From: a virus | IMG/VR virus record: IMGVR_UViG_3300023109_000024 | Span: 1-61,316 of that record | Length of the DNA: 61,316 nt | Reading direction: 5' to 3' (one strand) | Part shown: positions 45,001 through 54,169 of the stretch, piece by piece | How positions within the stretch are numbered: position 1 is the stretch's first letter | Layout: every line of letters starts with the position of its first letter | Position numbers and translations under genes: made by a program | The notes under the pieces: model-generated | Told to the model about the DNA's origin: nothing | Seen by the model: only the letters and a program-made list of their open reading frames with translations | Databases searched by the model: none

Positions 45001-47539
45001 GAGTTGTATTTCTGCTCACCATTATCGCATTAGTGTCTTGCTTAGATATTTCCTTACCAGGAACAAATATGTCAGCGATGCCGAAAACTGTGTTTGTAGA
45101 AACTTTACCAGGTGTGTCTGCGGGTTGCCCTTCAATCAACACAAAACTTTGCGACTTATCAATTGCAACCTTATCAAATCTCGCTAGATAATATTCTTGT
45201 GACGAAGTGATTGTGGTTCGATTGACAATCGAAACAGGCGGCCTGTTCGGATCGAATTGTAATGTCTGTGTGGTTACAGGTGCAGCATTACTTGCAGATG
45301 TGAAGTATTGAGTGGTTGAATCAGCATAAGGTCTAAAGTCATAACAATTCAACAAATTAAATACATCACCATCCTTGGCAGGATGTGCTTTGATTATTTC
45401 AGCAGCATTAGTTACTCCAGAATAGCTATTAGGAGTTATATATCCGCCGTTTACAGTTCTTCGAAGAGCAACAACATTTACTCTGATGGCAGTAACATCT
45501 GCCTCCATAGATTTGCCTTGCTTCATTTGCAAATATGAAATGCCGTAATAGCCGTCTTGTGCATTTTTAACAAGAGCAAATTTGTGTGTTATATCAACCC
45601 ACGTGCCGCCGTCATCATATTCTACTTTATTGAGTTTAACACAGTTAGGGACACCTGCACTACCATAGTTTGTTAATTTATTAAATGTTGTCGATAGCCA
45701 AATAGATTCATCTTCTAATGTGTCGTGCGTGGTTCCTTGTACTCTTGAATCATAGTAAACGCTACGCAATACTTTTCCTGCAGGGAAAGTCGCTTCAATG
45801 TTGTTTGTGCCTTGCAATAGTGTTGCGTTTGTTGCTTCAACATATTCATTAGTTGTAGTTACTGCAAACACGCCGCCAGAAGGTAACCCAATATTAATGA
45901 TAGGCGTCTTTATTATGTTGCCTACGATTACCTGGTTAATTTCAAGTGTCGCATCAATATTAGTTTGTATAGGTTCATCATATGTTGCAATTTCTTTTTT
46001 AGTAAAGGTCACATCAGTCACGCTTTTCATTGCTGAACGACCAGTTTTGAAAATAACAGCACCAGTGTTAGCAGAAACAATATTGCTAATATCGCTTGTT
46101 GCGATAACAGCAGTTTTAGATGACGCTTCAGTTGACCCAATAAATCCTATAGTATTGAATTTGCTTGCAGATACTTTATCAATAGCATACACATAGATTC
46201 TTACTTTGTTTCCGCCTATGGGATCAATACTTCGAATAGAGCATGTTCCGATAGCGTTATCATCTGTTCCTTCTGTATTGCCATCAGCACTGGGATTATA
46301 ATCTGTCGCATATAAATTGTATCTAGTTTTAAAGTTAAAGTTCTCTAAAACAGGTGTACTGCCAGACACATCAATAGTTAACCATGCTCCGTAGTCTGCA
46401 CCTGTTGATTGATTCGACTTTAAATTGGTCACAGTTGAAGGCGTGATTTCTAATCGTTGTCTGCCTACTGTATTTACTTCATTACCAAATGCGTATGCTT
46501 TACCTGGACCTATGACAGCATAAAACTTTCCGTCATCTTCGTCTTTTTCTGTTGTTATCTCGAACCCATCAACAACATAGTTACCTGCTTCGTCAAAGGT
46601 TCGTTTTGCAAGTTCCTGCTTAATAGAATTAAATTGTGTATCACCACGAACAAAGACTGTTTCGCCTCTTTCTATTCTTAATAAAGAAAAGAACTCTGCT
46701 GGGCGTGATGTTGTAGTATAAACTGCTAACTTCGGCCGCAATTTTAATCGATCAGCACCCGGAGCATTTTGATTGTTGAATCCTTGAGCATTATCAAGCA
46801 AAGATACGTCAAGTGACGAATCAACAATTGTTTCTTCGATATTAAAACCGATAGAGATGTTATCAGGATTAGGTGTGTATTTGGATGCAATGAGTAATTG
46901 TGGTTCAACGTAATTGAAGTGGCCGTTCTGATATATGATACCGTCTGTTACGCTTACCGCAAGCGAATTGCCTACGTTATTGACTGTGCCATCTGTTGAA
47001 GTCGATAATGCAACAGTAACCGTAGTAACATCAACTTCAATGCCTGTTGAGTTTGTAACTTGTACAAGATTCAATAGCTCGCCGCCAACAAACTGTTTAA
47101 ACTCTACACCTGTGTTCACATCAGGAGTGTTTGACTTTAAATAATTAAGAAAGAATGTTTTGAGATCCGGTGCATCAGTTTGGAATCCGTTAGCGCCAGC
47201 AAGAACCTTTGCTCTTAGCCCCGAGGTTTGACCCTCAAGCACATAAGTAATATCATCTGTTGATGCATATATTGTTAAATCAGAAATGCCAGATTGATCA
47301 TTGACCTTAACGAATGAAACTTGCTTATCGACAGTAGGGTTTACACCTTCAATAATTGTGCCGTTCTGATACACATTATTACCAAATCTTTCAATTTGAT
47401 TTTGAAGGATTGTTTGCAGTTGAGTCATCTCTCGTGCTTGTACTGCTCGTGCGGGTTTAAACAATACACGAACGTATTGTTTTGTTTCATCGTAGTCATC
47501 ATGATACGGCGCAGTATTTAAATTTGTGTTAATGCCCAT
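42059..47539 (-). CDS. DUF4815 giant baseplate-associated structural protein
   Basis: At 1826 residues this is the largest protein in the window. Its N-terminus (GINTNLNTAPYHDDYDETKQ, then VRVLFKPARAVQAREMTQLQ and TILQNQIERFGN) is the clear signature of the DUF4815 family, found in marine T4-like phages as a virion protein encoded next to the baseplate wedge. It contains SGATARI-type modules (ITGAQSGATARIQTIYDSPI). The C-terminus is beta-rich and ends VYDYRAIAL. It occupies the place of T4 genes 9-11, so a role linking baseplate wedge to fibers is reasonable, but T4 homology is not visible. An AAAGGAAAG ribosome-binding site precedes it. Confidence 0.85.
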   Translation of the reverse strand: MGINTNLNTAPYHDDYDETKQYVRVLFKPARAVQAREMTQLQTILQNQIERFGNNVYQNGTIIEGVNPTVDKQVSFVKVNDQSGISDLTIYASTDDITYVLEGQTSGLRAKVLAGANGFQTDAPDLKTFFLNYLKSNTPDVNTGVEFKQFVGGELLNLVQVTNSTGIEVDVTTVTVALSTSTDGTVNNVGNSLAVSVTDGIIYQNGHFNYVEPQLLIASKYTPNPDNISIGFNIEETIVDSSLDVSLLDNAQGFNNQNAPGADRLKLRPKLAVYTTTSRPAEFFSLLRIERGETVFVRGDTQFNSIKQELAKRTFDEAGNYVVDGFEITTEKDEDDGKFYAVIGPGKAYAFGNEVNTVGRQRLEITPSTVTNLKSNQSTGADYGAWLTIDVSGSTPVLENFNFKTRYNLYATDYNPSADGNTEGTDDNAIGTCSIRSIDPIGGNKVRIYVYAIDKVSASKFNTIGFIGSTEASSKTAVIATSDISNIVSANTGAVIFKTGRSAMKSVTDVTFTKKEIATYDEPIQTNIDATLEINQVIVGNIIKTPIINIGLPSGGVFAVTTTNEYVEATNATLLQGTNNIEATFPAGKVLRSVYYDSRVQGTTHDTLEDESIWLSTTFNKLTNYGSAGVPNCVKLNKVEYDDGGTWVDITHKFALVKNAQDGYYGISYLQMKQGKSMEADVTAIRVNVVALRRTVNGGYITPNSYSGVTNAAEIIKAHPAKDGDVFNLLNCYDFRPYADSTTQYFTSASNAAPVTTQTLQFDPNRPPVSIVNRTTITSSQEYYLARFDKVAIDKSQSFVLIEGQPADTPGKVSTNTVFGIADIFVPGKEISKQDTNAIMVSRNTTRNYTMRDIERLEKKVNNTVEILALSILEQDTRDKFIPDANGNNRFKNGILVDQFKDHTVADLADADFRASIHKGRRILAPALEQIPVDLKVDTTSNVTTFDDITTISSSERETLLFQENATTFRNLASNFYKFNGDMQLAPQFDAGYDVTNAPAVNVEIDLASGFNDLLENIQQIAPITQDTYMGTQFTGQTLEKVSRKGYNQTTSYQDSYLKEGLAINSYNESLDLGTYISDFSMKPYMNSKSIKVYCAGLRPNTQHFFYFDSKPVNNHTSPGGVYQSDIVSGNGGRSIKAKDVYRAGAKGTAVKTDEFGKLFAVFDLPERAFFVGDADLIISDSDQFESIDSAGTSFGRATYHAYSFAIEKTSIGMDIRQPDIKIESEIFLVDREITQYLHFDPLAQTFLVDPAQAEGSAYMFTDKLDVWFRRKSPADRKNGITVQIREVQNGYPTAKLLPFASKHMEWDLINVSDDATATTTIEFDNPIKLEVGKEYAIVLIPDATDPDFFIYTAKVGESLITDDSIRVATDWGMGMLFTSTNNRAWKSYQNEDIKFHIYKKVFSKNTATIDLVPNDMEFFTISDTVGSFINDEIAYVQAGQPGAGVQFNADILSNRKLTVTGLNGDQTANFQSFITAGSLLILTQATTNHVSVVDSISTVGTGTTAVHTIRLQDAPPNQFTVGSCAVTQGIGGKVAYFDRIEGLKLSIKESTSTASSQYLSGGDHIITGAQSGATARIQTIYDSPISYIQPMVMESNTLRTRTSLELFKHTSAYDSALGDGNSGQQIAFGQSTYLSAEQRFIPSKQNIINDGNTNTVDRLRFRVTLDNNDFRLVSPTVDNALALAQTYNYVLSNVGDNTSQYVSKPVVLQPEHPAEGLRVILAAFRPAGSVIDVQARFLLPSNPDAYTDYVSLTNESPNMYSSSGDVNDFREFEYSFDEAAFISNTSASITDFDAFQIKIVLKHEESSIGTNVFPHVYDYRAIALT

Positions 47540-47556
47540 TTAATTTACTCTTTCCT

Positions 47557-49407
47557 TTAAAAGTCGAAAATAAGTTTTACTTTTTCTTTGGATGATTCTG
47601 TTCTCGTAATAGGATCAAAATCAACGAAATGTAACAACTCACCAGTGAACGGTGTGTAAACACTTTGTATAACACTATTTATAGTGCTACTGAAAGCAGT
47701 GCTTGAAGATTCTTTTGTTTCTTTTATTTCAATGTTTGTATTAGTGTTAAATGTTTTACTATACGCACCTACTGCGTCTGTTACATATAACTCTGTATGC
47801 GTTAAAGATCCTGTGTTTGTGGGATCGGTATATTTAACTTCGTGAATAATGCCTTCACATGTTTCACCGTTCTCAGTTTGTGCTATATAAAATCCTGGCG
47901 CCGCTTGCGCAGTTGTCATTTTAACATCTTTGACAATTTTAATTCTGTTATCAAGCGTATTGGGTATTTCCATAACCTTACCGCCGTTTGTGTCAGTATT
48001 GATTACTTTCGCAGCAATCACTGAACCTACAGAATAAACGACACCTGTTGTACCTGCGATTGTATTCCATGCCGCTTGTTGATCACCGACACCAAGATTA
48101 GTGATTTTATAATTGTTGTTCAATTGTGTTTTCAAATCATCTGATAAACCTGCTCCGAACGTGTCAACAATTCTGAAGTGAGGGTTCTTAACAACTCCAA
48201 CTTCAGTATAGGTATTTGTACTAGGAGTATTTGTCGTTATATCGCTAAGGAATGTTGTCACTGTTTCAGCCCGACTCATAAACAATTCGTGAATAGGGTC
48301 AAATCCATGGCCGCCATTAGGAGAATGAATTACACGGATTTGTGATCCTTCAATAGCAGTGCCTGCAGGTTGTCCTGGCTGTTGCAATTCAGCAATTGCA
48401 TAGTCATATCCCGAACCTTTTGTTTTAAAATTCACATTTAATAAATTGCCTGATGAATCTATAACACCGTATGCAAGCGCTTGAGTTCCTGAAGCGTCAT
48501 TGGGTTTCGATACTTGTATCTTAGGCAACACTTCTACTGATTGATCAATAAACGAATTGGGAATACTTGATGTAGTCACATCAATATACAATAATTTATT
48601 TCCTGCAACAGCAAATGCTGGAGTTGAACTATCAACAATATCTAACAATGAGCCATCAGCGAGGCGCAAGTACATATTCTTATATTCACCGGAAGTTGAT
48701 TTAACTTCTTGAGTAGTTGTAAGTTCAATTCTATATGTTGTGGCATTCAGTGATACTGCTGAAACAACAGTTGCCTGTCCGGGACTACCTACAGGTCCTA
48801 CAACATACGAACTAAATGCTTCTGCGGGTGATGCATCAACTATAAGATCTCCTATACCTTGTTGAGCAGATGACGATACAGTCGTGCTTGGAATATAGGG
48901 TAAAAAATTTGCTGTGCCGAATGATATGTATTCTGCGGGAGGAACATCAAACATATATTTCCACACATATCCATCTTCTTCGGTTGTTTCATAATTAGTT
49001 GATGTTGACAAAGCGGTCGAAGGACTGTTTACAGAAGGTTGTCTGCCATTGTTACGAATACATTTAAAAACTTTATACGATGTTTCGTTTATCGTTCCAT
49101 CAAGAACAGTAATATAAAAGTTTTTCGAACTCATATCTTGACCATCATCAAATGCATCATATATTGTACCTGATGCCCAGGGTCGTCTTTCAAACATATA
49201 TCTTACATCAGAAATGTCTATCTTATTGCCAAAGATAACCCTACGTTGGAATTCACGAATGTCATTTTGACTATTAATTATGGCAGTTGCATCAGCGGTA
49301 TGTGATGATGCCATAATGTAATAATCATTTTTAGCAGCGTCCGCAAAAGAATCTACAAACTCATTTGTAGATTCGATTCTAAAACTTTCAGTTACAACCT
49401 TTGCCAT
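47557..49407 (-). CDS. gp8: gp8-like baseplate wedge protein, extended
   Basis: This is a T4 gp8 homologue, the dimeric wedge component next to gp6, gp7 and gp10. The signature lies in the first 170 residues: FQRRVIFGNKIDISDVRYMF, RPWASGTIYDAFDDGQDM, KNFYITVLDG, YKVFKCIRNN and DGYVWKYMFDVPPAEYISF. At 616 residues it is much longer than T4 gp8 (334). The added C-terminal half includes the small YKITNLGVGDQQAAWNTIAG module and other repeats also present in fibers here, and ends with a conserved-looking LLHFVDFDPITRTESSKEKV. A CATAAATA late promoter precedes it by 27 bases. Confidence 0.88.
   Translation of the reverse strand: MAKVVTESFRIESTNEFVDSFADAAKNDYYIMASSHTADATAIINSQNDIREFQRRVIFGNKIDISDVRYMFERRPWASGTIYDAFDDGQDMSSKNFYITVLDGTINETSYKVFKCIRNNGRQPSVNSPSTALSTSTNYETTEEDGYVWKYMFDVPPAEYISFGTANFLPYIPSTTVSSSAQQGIGDLIVDASPAEAFSSYVVGPVGSPGQATVVSAVSLNATTYRIELTTTQEVKSTSGEYKNMYLRLADGSLLDIVDSSTPAFAVAGNKLLYIDVTTSSIPNSFIDQSVEVLPKIQVSKPNDASGTQALAYGVIDSSGNLLNVNFKTKGSGYDYAIAELQQPGQPAGTAIEGSQIRVIHSPNGGHGFDPIHELFMSRAETVTTFLSDITTNTPSTNTYTEVGVVKNPHFRIVDTFGAGLSDDLKTQLNNNYKITNLGVGDQQAAWNTIAGTTGVVYSVGSVIAAKVINTDTNGGKVMEIPNTLDNRIKIVKDVKMTTAQAAPGFYIAQTENGETCEGIIHEVKYTDPTNTGSLTHTELYVTDAVGAYSKTFNTNTNIEIKETKESSSTAFSSTINSVIQSVYTPFTGELLHFVDFDPITRTESSKEKVKLIFDF
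47676..47683 (-). promoter_or_regulatory. internal TATAAATA octamer within an inverted repeat
   Basis: An exact TATAAATA on the transcribed strand lies in the 3' part of the gp8 gene, 137 bases before the ATG of the DUF4815 gene. It is framed by the inverted repeat CACTA/TAGTG (CACTATTTATAGTG). The gap before the DUF4815 gene has no late-promoter octamer of its own, so this may serve as its promoter. A chance match in AT-rich coding sequence is also possible. Confidence 0.35.
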
Positions 49408-49433
49408 GTAAAAATTTTCCTAAGTGTTTGTTT

Positions 49434-49441
49434 TATTTATG
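49434..49441 (-). promoter_or_regulatory. T4-type late promoter, CATAAATA
   Basis: CATAAATA reads leftward in the 41-base gap between the gp7-like and gp8 genes, 27 bases before the gp8 ATG. It differs from the T4 late consensus at the first base only, like the sites at 15355 and 54601. An AGGA ribosome-binding site follows. Confidence 0.6.
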
Positions 49442-49448
49442 AAGATAA

Positions 49449-52418
49449 TCATGAATTAAATTCCACAACTACTGTATCTGGTTCTTCTAATTCAAGTACA
49501 AATCGTGCAGGTATGACATAAGCATCGCTAGGCAATCCTGTTCCGTTTACTATAGGAACAAATCTTGTGCCGGGCAAGAATGTTCCACTAGTGCCAGCAA
49601 TGGCCCCCCAGGCACCATTTCGCAGGTTGGCATCAGCAAATGTTCCTATGCCAACAATAACATATGGTGTACCTACTTCGAAATCACCTGCATACACATA
49701 CTCGTGATTCAAACCAAGTGAAGAATAATCAGCACCTAATAGCGAACCATCTCTGCTTGCTATTTCAATATATTGTGTGGATCCGTCATCATTGCGGACT
49801 AACAATTCTTCTCGTCTATTGAACCGTATAACACTTGAATCAACTCGTGGGCCAATGTCGTTAGAAGTTGAAACCAAAGGTGTCCCGAAGAACTTTGTTC
49901 CTGCTACATGAACAACATCTTTTAGAGTTTTTTCATATACGCTAGGGTCTAGGATTGTCGCAACATCGTATGAATATTCTTGATAATAATCATTGTCATG
50001 AATATATCTATTCGAATCAGATAGATGTGAAGTCGTTGTTTCCCATTTACCTTCTGTTATACCTGCGTCTGTGACAGTAATTTTTGCTGAACCAACCCAC
50101 GCATTATATTTATCTTCGTTCTTAGAGTCATTATTTATTAACTTGACTTCTTCTCCTGACGTATATCTAAATCCTGATTTAATGACATCAACACCCACAA
50201 TCCTTCCTGCCAAATAGTTCGCATCGCCTTCTACAACAGCGTTTCCTCCTAAGTTGTCATACCCATTAATTTTTACAATAGAAGTGATCGATATTGTGTT
50301 GCCTGAAAATTCAATAGAGGAACCATTAATATCAAACCCGTAAAAACTTAAGGGTTGAAATATAAAACTATCTTCTTGTTTACTTACAAGTTTTGCTTTT
50401 GCAGTATAGGGAATTGTTCCCCCTGAATTAATAAACTCGTCATTCGAATCTTTTGTCAAATCAGGAACTTGAATTGTTTGCTCTAAGATGTCTCCAATCT
50501 GCATACCGAAGTTAGATTTGTTAAACCTCAATGCGATTGTCGTGTAATCAAACTTGTACATATCATTATTTCTAATGTATGCTCTTGCATCATTTTCATA
50601 ACCTGAACCTGATGATGTTACTTTAATTGTATCAAGCGATCCTAGTTCAGTTGTCTTAGATCCTAATGCATCTGCTAGTCGTGATCTATAATCTGAATAC
50701 GATGCGCCTGACATTCTATAATTGTTATCTGTTCTGCTTAGAACTGTTCCTGTCATATTCGCAAGGTTGGGAGGCGGATAATGTGCATCCCATTGTTCTT
50801 CAGTAATACCAAATGTTGTTCCCGGTAAATTATTTTGGGCACCAAAGAAAGGATGCGTGAAGTCAGTGTTACCTGATGTGATAATCTCATAATCCTTGTT
50901 GATTACAAAACTTTTAAGTATCCCATCGTTTACCCAGTCGCTTACATCTTGTATCGGCGGTAGCGGGAATGAAAGATACCTACTTGCAAAATCACCAATC
51001 ACATCTGTAAAGAATGTAACAGTTTCTGTATTGTTAAATGTTTCGAAATCAAACTTTGCTGAATCATTAAAGTCACTTATCGCATTGACTGCAAATGGCC
51101 CTTTAGAATTGTCTAGGCCAGCAAGATATTGATCAGGAGTAACTACAGCTATTGCTCCTGCATAATCAGGAATATCTGCTAGTTGCACAACCTGAGTTAA
51201 ATCAGCACCATTCCTTACATGGAAAGCACCTTGATAATATGTTCCACCTTGCTCAGGTCCTAATGGTGACGTAAAATCATCTGCAGAAAATGTTGTAGGA
51301 TCGTAACCTGCATATGATGATACAAACAATAGTGGATATTCATATTTTACAACTGTTGCGGTGCCGTACAATCTGTAATCAGTGGTTGCCTGTCCTGTTG
51401 CCTTATCCATCATACCACCGAAATCCCGATTACCAAATGGGCCGGAATATACACCCGCATTCGTTGTGACAATATCACCAGGGTTTATTGTTCCTACTGA
51501 AGCAGCATCAATACTAAGAACTAATACTTGACTTGATATTAATATATCGTTATCATTGACTTGTGCAAATGTTTGTCCACCCAAAGGTTGTGTTGTATCA
51601 TAACCCCAACCGCCATCTTCCAATTCCCATTCAATCGTACCTGTAGGGATAGGAGATATTTCACGAACAACTCCTTCACCGCCTTCACCATATAATGACG
51701 ATTCAAGTTTTAGTTTATCGCCAACCTTATTACTTGCAGTTGCATCTTTATTTAATACTTCTGGTTTTGCAACAGAACCGTATATCAATTTGCCTGGAAA
51801 CGAATCAACACCTGCTCGTGTGACTTTCAATGCATCATCAGAATTGAATTTGCCGTATACGTTTGAGATATACCCTACCGGAACCTGAACACCATCAATA
51901 TTATAGAATACAATCTCGTCAATAAACGCAGTTGCCTTCGTTGAATCCCCTTCGATAATATCACCCCTTTGCACAGGAAAGGTGGCGGTGTTCGATATAG
52001 GTTTAAATTCAAGGTACGTAGAGAATGCCCACTTCGAATCAGACAATGTTAATATAGAGGACGCTGGGTAATACGTTTCAATTTCTTCTTTATAAAACAT
52101 TCTAAACATTAATTCTAATGCTTCTTGTGTACCTTTACTGCGATATAAATCAGCAATGTTCTTTACAATAAACGGAATGTCTTGTGTAGATGACTCGGGA
52201 AATGGTAACTTATGCAGATACTTATCTTTAAAGTGCTTAAGGAACTGATCTAATGTATTATCAATATCCCCTATAGCACTAAAGTTTCTTTCTGCCGTGC
52301 CGTCAAGAAATTCATAATACGACTTTACAAACTCAATAAAATCGGGACCATCTTCACGATAGATCTTCGGGAATTGATCCGCTATGTGACTCTTGATCGA
52401 GGATGGTCGATATTCCAT
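49449..52418 (-). CDS. gp7: gp7-like baseplate wedge protein
   Basis: This 989-residue protein starts MEYRPSSIKSHIADQFPKIY, then REDGPDFIEFVKSYYEFLDG, an N-terminus found in the gp7-position protein of marine T4-like phages. Next come the helical wedge-like block FLKHFKDKYLHKLPFP and YRSKGTQEALELMFRMFYKE (GT--A---LFR--Y), a tail-protein element that contacts the gp6 ring. The long remainder is beta-rich, with a near-C-terminal YVIVGIGTFADANLRNG ... IAGTSGTFLPGTRFV module shared with other proteins here. T4 gp7 has 1032 residues and lies between gp6 and gp8, as here. Direct similarity to T4 gp7 is not obvious, so the call leans on position and family memory. The start overlaps the gp6 stop by one base. 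Confidence 0.75.
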   Translation of the reverse strand: MEYRPSSIKSHIADQFPKIYREDGPDFIEFVKSYYEFLDGTAERNFSAIGDIDNTLDQFLKHFKDKYLHKLPFPESSTQDIPFIVKNIADLYRSKGTQEALELMFRMFYKEEIETYYPASSILTLSDSKWAFSTYLEFKPISNTATFPVQRGDIIEGDSTKATAFIDEIVFYNIDGVQVPVGYISNVYGKFNSDDALKVTRAGVDSFPGKLIYGSVAKPEVLNKDATASNKVGDKLKLESSLYGEGGEGVVREISPIPTGTIEWELEDGGWGYDTTQPLGGQTFAQVNDNDILISSQVLVLSIDAASVGTINPGDIVTTNAGVYSGPFGNRDFGGMMDKATGQATTDYRLYGTATVVKYEYPLLFVSSYAGYDPTTFSADDFTSPLGPEQGGTYYQGAFHVRNGADLTQVVQLADIPDYAGAIAVVTPDQYLAGLDNSKGPFAVNAISDFNDSAKFDFETFNNTETVTFFTDVIGDFASRYLSFPLPPIQDVSDWVNDGILKSFVINKDYEIITSGNTDFTHPFFGAQNNLPGTTFGITEEQWDAHYPPPNLANMTGTVLSRTDNNYRMSGASYSDYRSRLADALGSKTTELGSLDTIKVTSSGSGYENDARAYIRNNDMYKFDYTTIALRFNKSNFGMQIGDILEQTIQVPDLTKDSNDEFINSGGTIPYTAKAKLVSKQEDSFIFQPLSFYGFDINGSSIEFSGNTISITSIVKINGYDNLGGNAVVEGDANYLAGRIVGVDVIKSGFRYTSGEEVKLINNDSKNEDKYNAWVGSAKITVTDAGITEGKWETTTSHLSDSNRYIHDNDYYQEYSYDVATILDPSVYEKTLKDVVHVAGTKFFGTPLVSTSNDIGPRVDSSVIRFNRREELLVRNDDGSTQYIEIASRDGSLLGADYSSLGLNHEYVYAGDFEVGTPYVIVGIGTFADANLRNGAWGAIAGTSGTFLPGTRFVPIVNGTGLPSDAYVIPARFVLELEEPDTVVVEFNS

Positions 52419-54166
52419 TAAACTGCCCTTGTAGTAACTGATGTATCTGATTGACGTATTCTAAAGATACGATCCTTTGGTGCTGTAAAGTCACGATTCG
52501 CAGGAGTCACAATTATTTGAATCGCATTACCTTCAAATGAAGCAACAATGAAATCTTTTAGTATGATTTGCCCTGATTGATAATCAATAGATCCTACACT
52601 CTTCTTATATACAGAACGTAATGGATCATTCGCAACAATTGCTTGTACTACGCCATTACCATCATCCTGTAATTCAACAATCGTATTATCAATTACGAAT
52701 CGTGTAGATGATACTGCGGGCTTATAATCTAATAATCCGTTTGTTGTGTTAAATGGATATGGTTTCAATAACTGTGTATTGAAATTAAATATAGGACTTT
52801 CTATTGTACTCAATGCAGGTTTATAATCAATCATTGGATTTACATGTGCTGATATTGATACGATCGAATCATCACTCAACGATAATTCATAACTCAGATC
52901 AGATAAACTTAAAGTCGAAGCAAACGTATTTAAATTGTTTTCGTTGTACGTAGCGAGTGCATCTCGAACGAGTGCTTCTAAGGCGGCCGGAGTCGATAAT
53001 GATGTATTCCGACTATAAGTCACATTGATATTTGTCTTCCCATATATGAAATCTGCTTCTTGGAAAACTGGCTCAATGGTTAACGGACTCTTTGTTTTAA
53101 TATAATCTTTATATAACGCAAGTTCAGTATCTGCAGCACCATCACGACCTTGTACATCAACAACAACAATCACACGACCAAACTGTGGAGGCGTTGCTTC
53201 GTCACCACCAAACACACTAATGTTTTCAATCTCAGGAAACTGTGTCTTAAGCAATACTTCGTAATCACTAGCAGTTACAGCACGATCCTGAACTTGAAAC
53301 GCTTTTGGAGCAAACTGTTTCACGGATTCCACTGATTCAGCATCTGCGCCGCCTACGGATAATCCAACAGGAGTCACAGCAACACTCGATGCCCCTATTG
53401 CTCCTGCATTAATAGTAAATGATTTAACACCATTTGCTTGCGCACCAGAGGAAACACGATACGATACTTCAATGACATCTGTAGCAGTTGGTTGATAACC
53501 AAATAATGTTTGTCCAAATTGTACCGAGTATGTATCATTTAATTCTGGTTGTAGATAGAATACTTTATCATTTTGACCTACACCGAATATACCTGTCTTA
53601 TATGCGTACTCATCACCATTCACAAATACACGAATAGAGCGAGTATCAATTGATGAATTACTGAGTGTCGTATTTGTATGTGTTAATACTTCGGTGATAT
53701 TACGACCTTCAAACACCGCCATATTATCAATACCAAATGTATTCCCACTAATACGTGTAGCAATATGTGCTTTAGTTGCTAAGAAGTTGTATGATATATT
53801 ACCACATCTACCTAAGAACGAAGCCCCTCGTGGAATAACAAATGTATTCCCTGTTTGACTTGATGTGATAGTTAAGTTTAATAGCGAACCAGATGATCTC
53901 TTACTACGTGGTAAATAATTTAATTCTTTTGCATGAGATATAATACTGTTCTTTAATACAGCACTATCAAGGAATGTTTCCCCTAGTGTCATATTATAGT
54001 ATTGCATATTATTATAAGCATTATATGCCATAATGTCAACCAATACATTCATATTCGAACCCTGGAAATCGTAACCTACAAATTCATCTTGATTTGTCAA
54101 ATGTGCAATCAAATTATCCTTGACATCGTTGAAGTCTAGATTCGTGTATGGTGCTATCTTTGCCAT
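52418..54166 (-). CDS. gp6: gp6-like baseplate wedge protein
   Basis: This is a T4 gp6 homologue of the baseplate J family, which forms the inner ring that holds the wedges together. The N-terminus (NLDFNDVKDNLIAHLTNQDE, then NMNVLVDIMAYNAYNNMQYY and FLDSAVLKNSIISHAKELNY) is the gp6/J-protein signature. The middle holds FQVQDRAVTASDYEVLLKTQ and FPEIENISVFGGDEATPPQF, the conserved core. It is 582 residues against 660 in T4. It lies 3 bases after gp25 and shares a base with the gp7-like start, as expected for proteins assembled in fixed ratio. Confidence 0.93.
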   Translation of the reverse strand: MAKIAPYTNLDFNDVKDNLIAHLTNQDEFVGYDFQGSNMNVLVDIMAYNAYNNMQYYNMTLGETFLDSAVLKNSIISHAKELNYLPRSKRSSGSLLNLTITSSQTGNTFVIPRGASFLGRCGNISYNFLATKAHIATRISGNTFGIDNMAVFEGRNITEVLTHTNTTLSNSSIDTRSIRVFVNGDEYAYKTGIFGVGQNDKVFYLQPELNDTYSVQFGQTLFGYQPTATDVIEVSYRVSSGAQANGVKSFTINAGAIGASSVAVTPVGLSVGGADAESVESVKQFAPKAFQVQDRAVTASDYEVLLKTQFPEIENISVFGGDEATPPQFGRVIVVVDVQGRDGAADTELALYKDYIKTKSPLTIEPVFQEADFIYGKTNINVTYSRNTSLSTPAALEALVRDALATYNENNLNTFASTLSLSDLSYELSLSDDSIVSISAHVNPMIDYKPALSTIESPIFNFNTQLLKPYPFNTTNGLLDYKPAVSSTRFVIDNTIVELQDDGNGVVQAIVANDPLRSVYKKSVGSIDYQSGQIILKDFIVASFEGNAIQIIVTPANRDFTAPKDRIFRIRQSDTSVTTRAV

Positions 54167-54169
54167 TTC

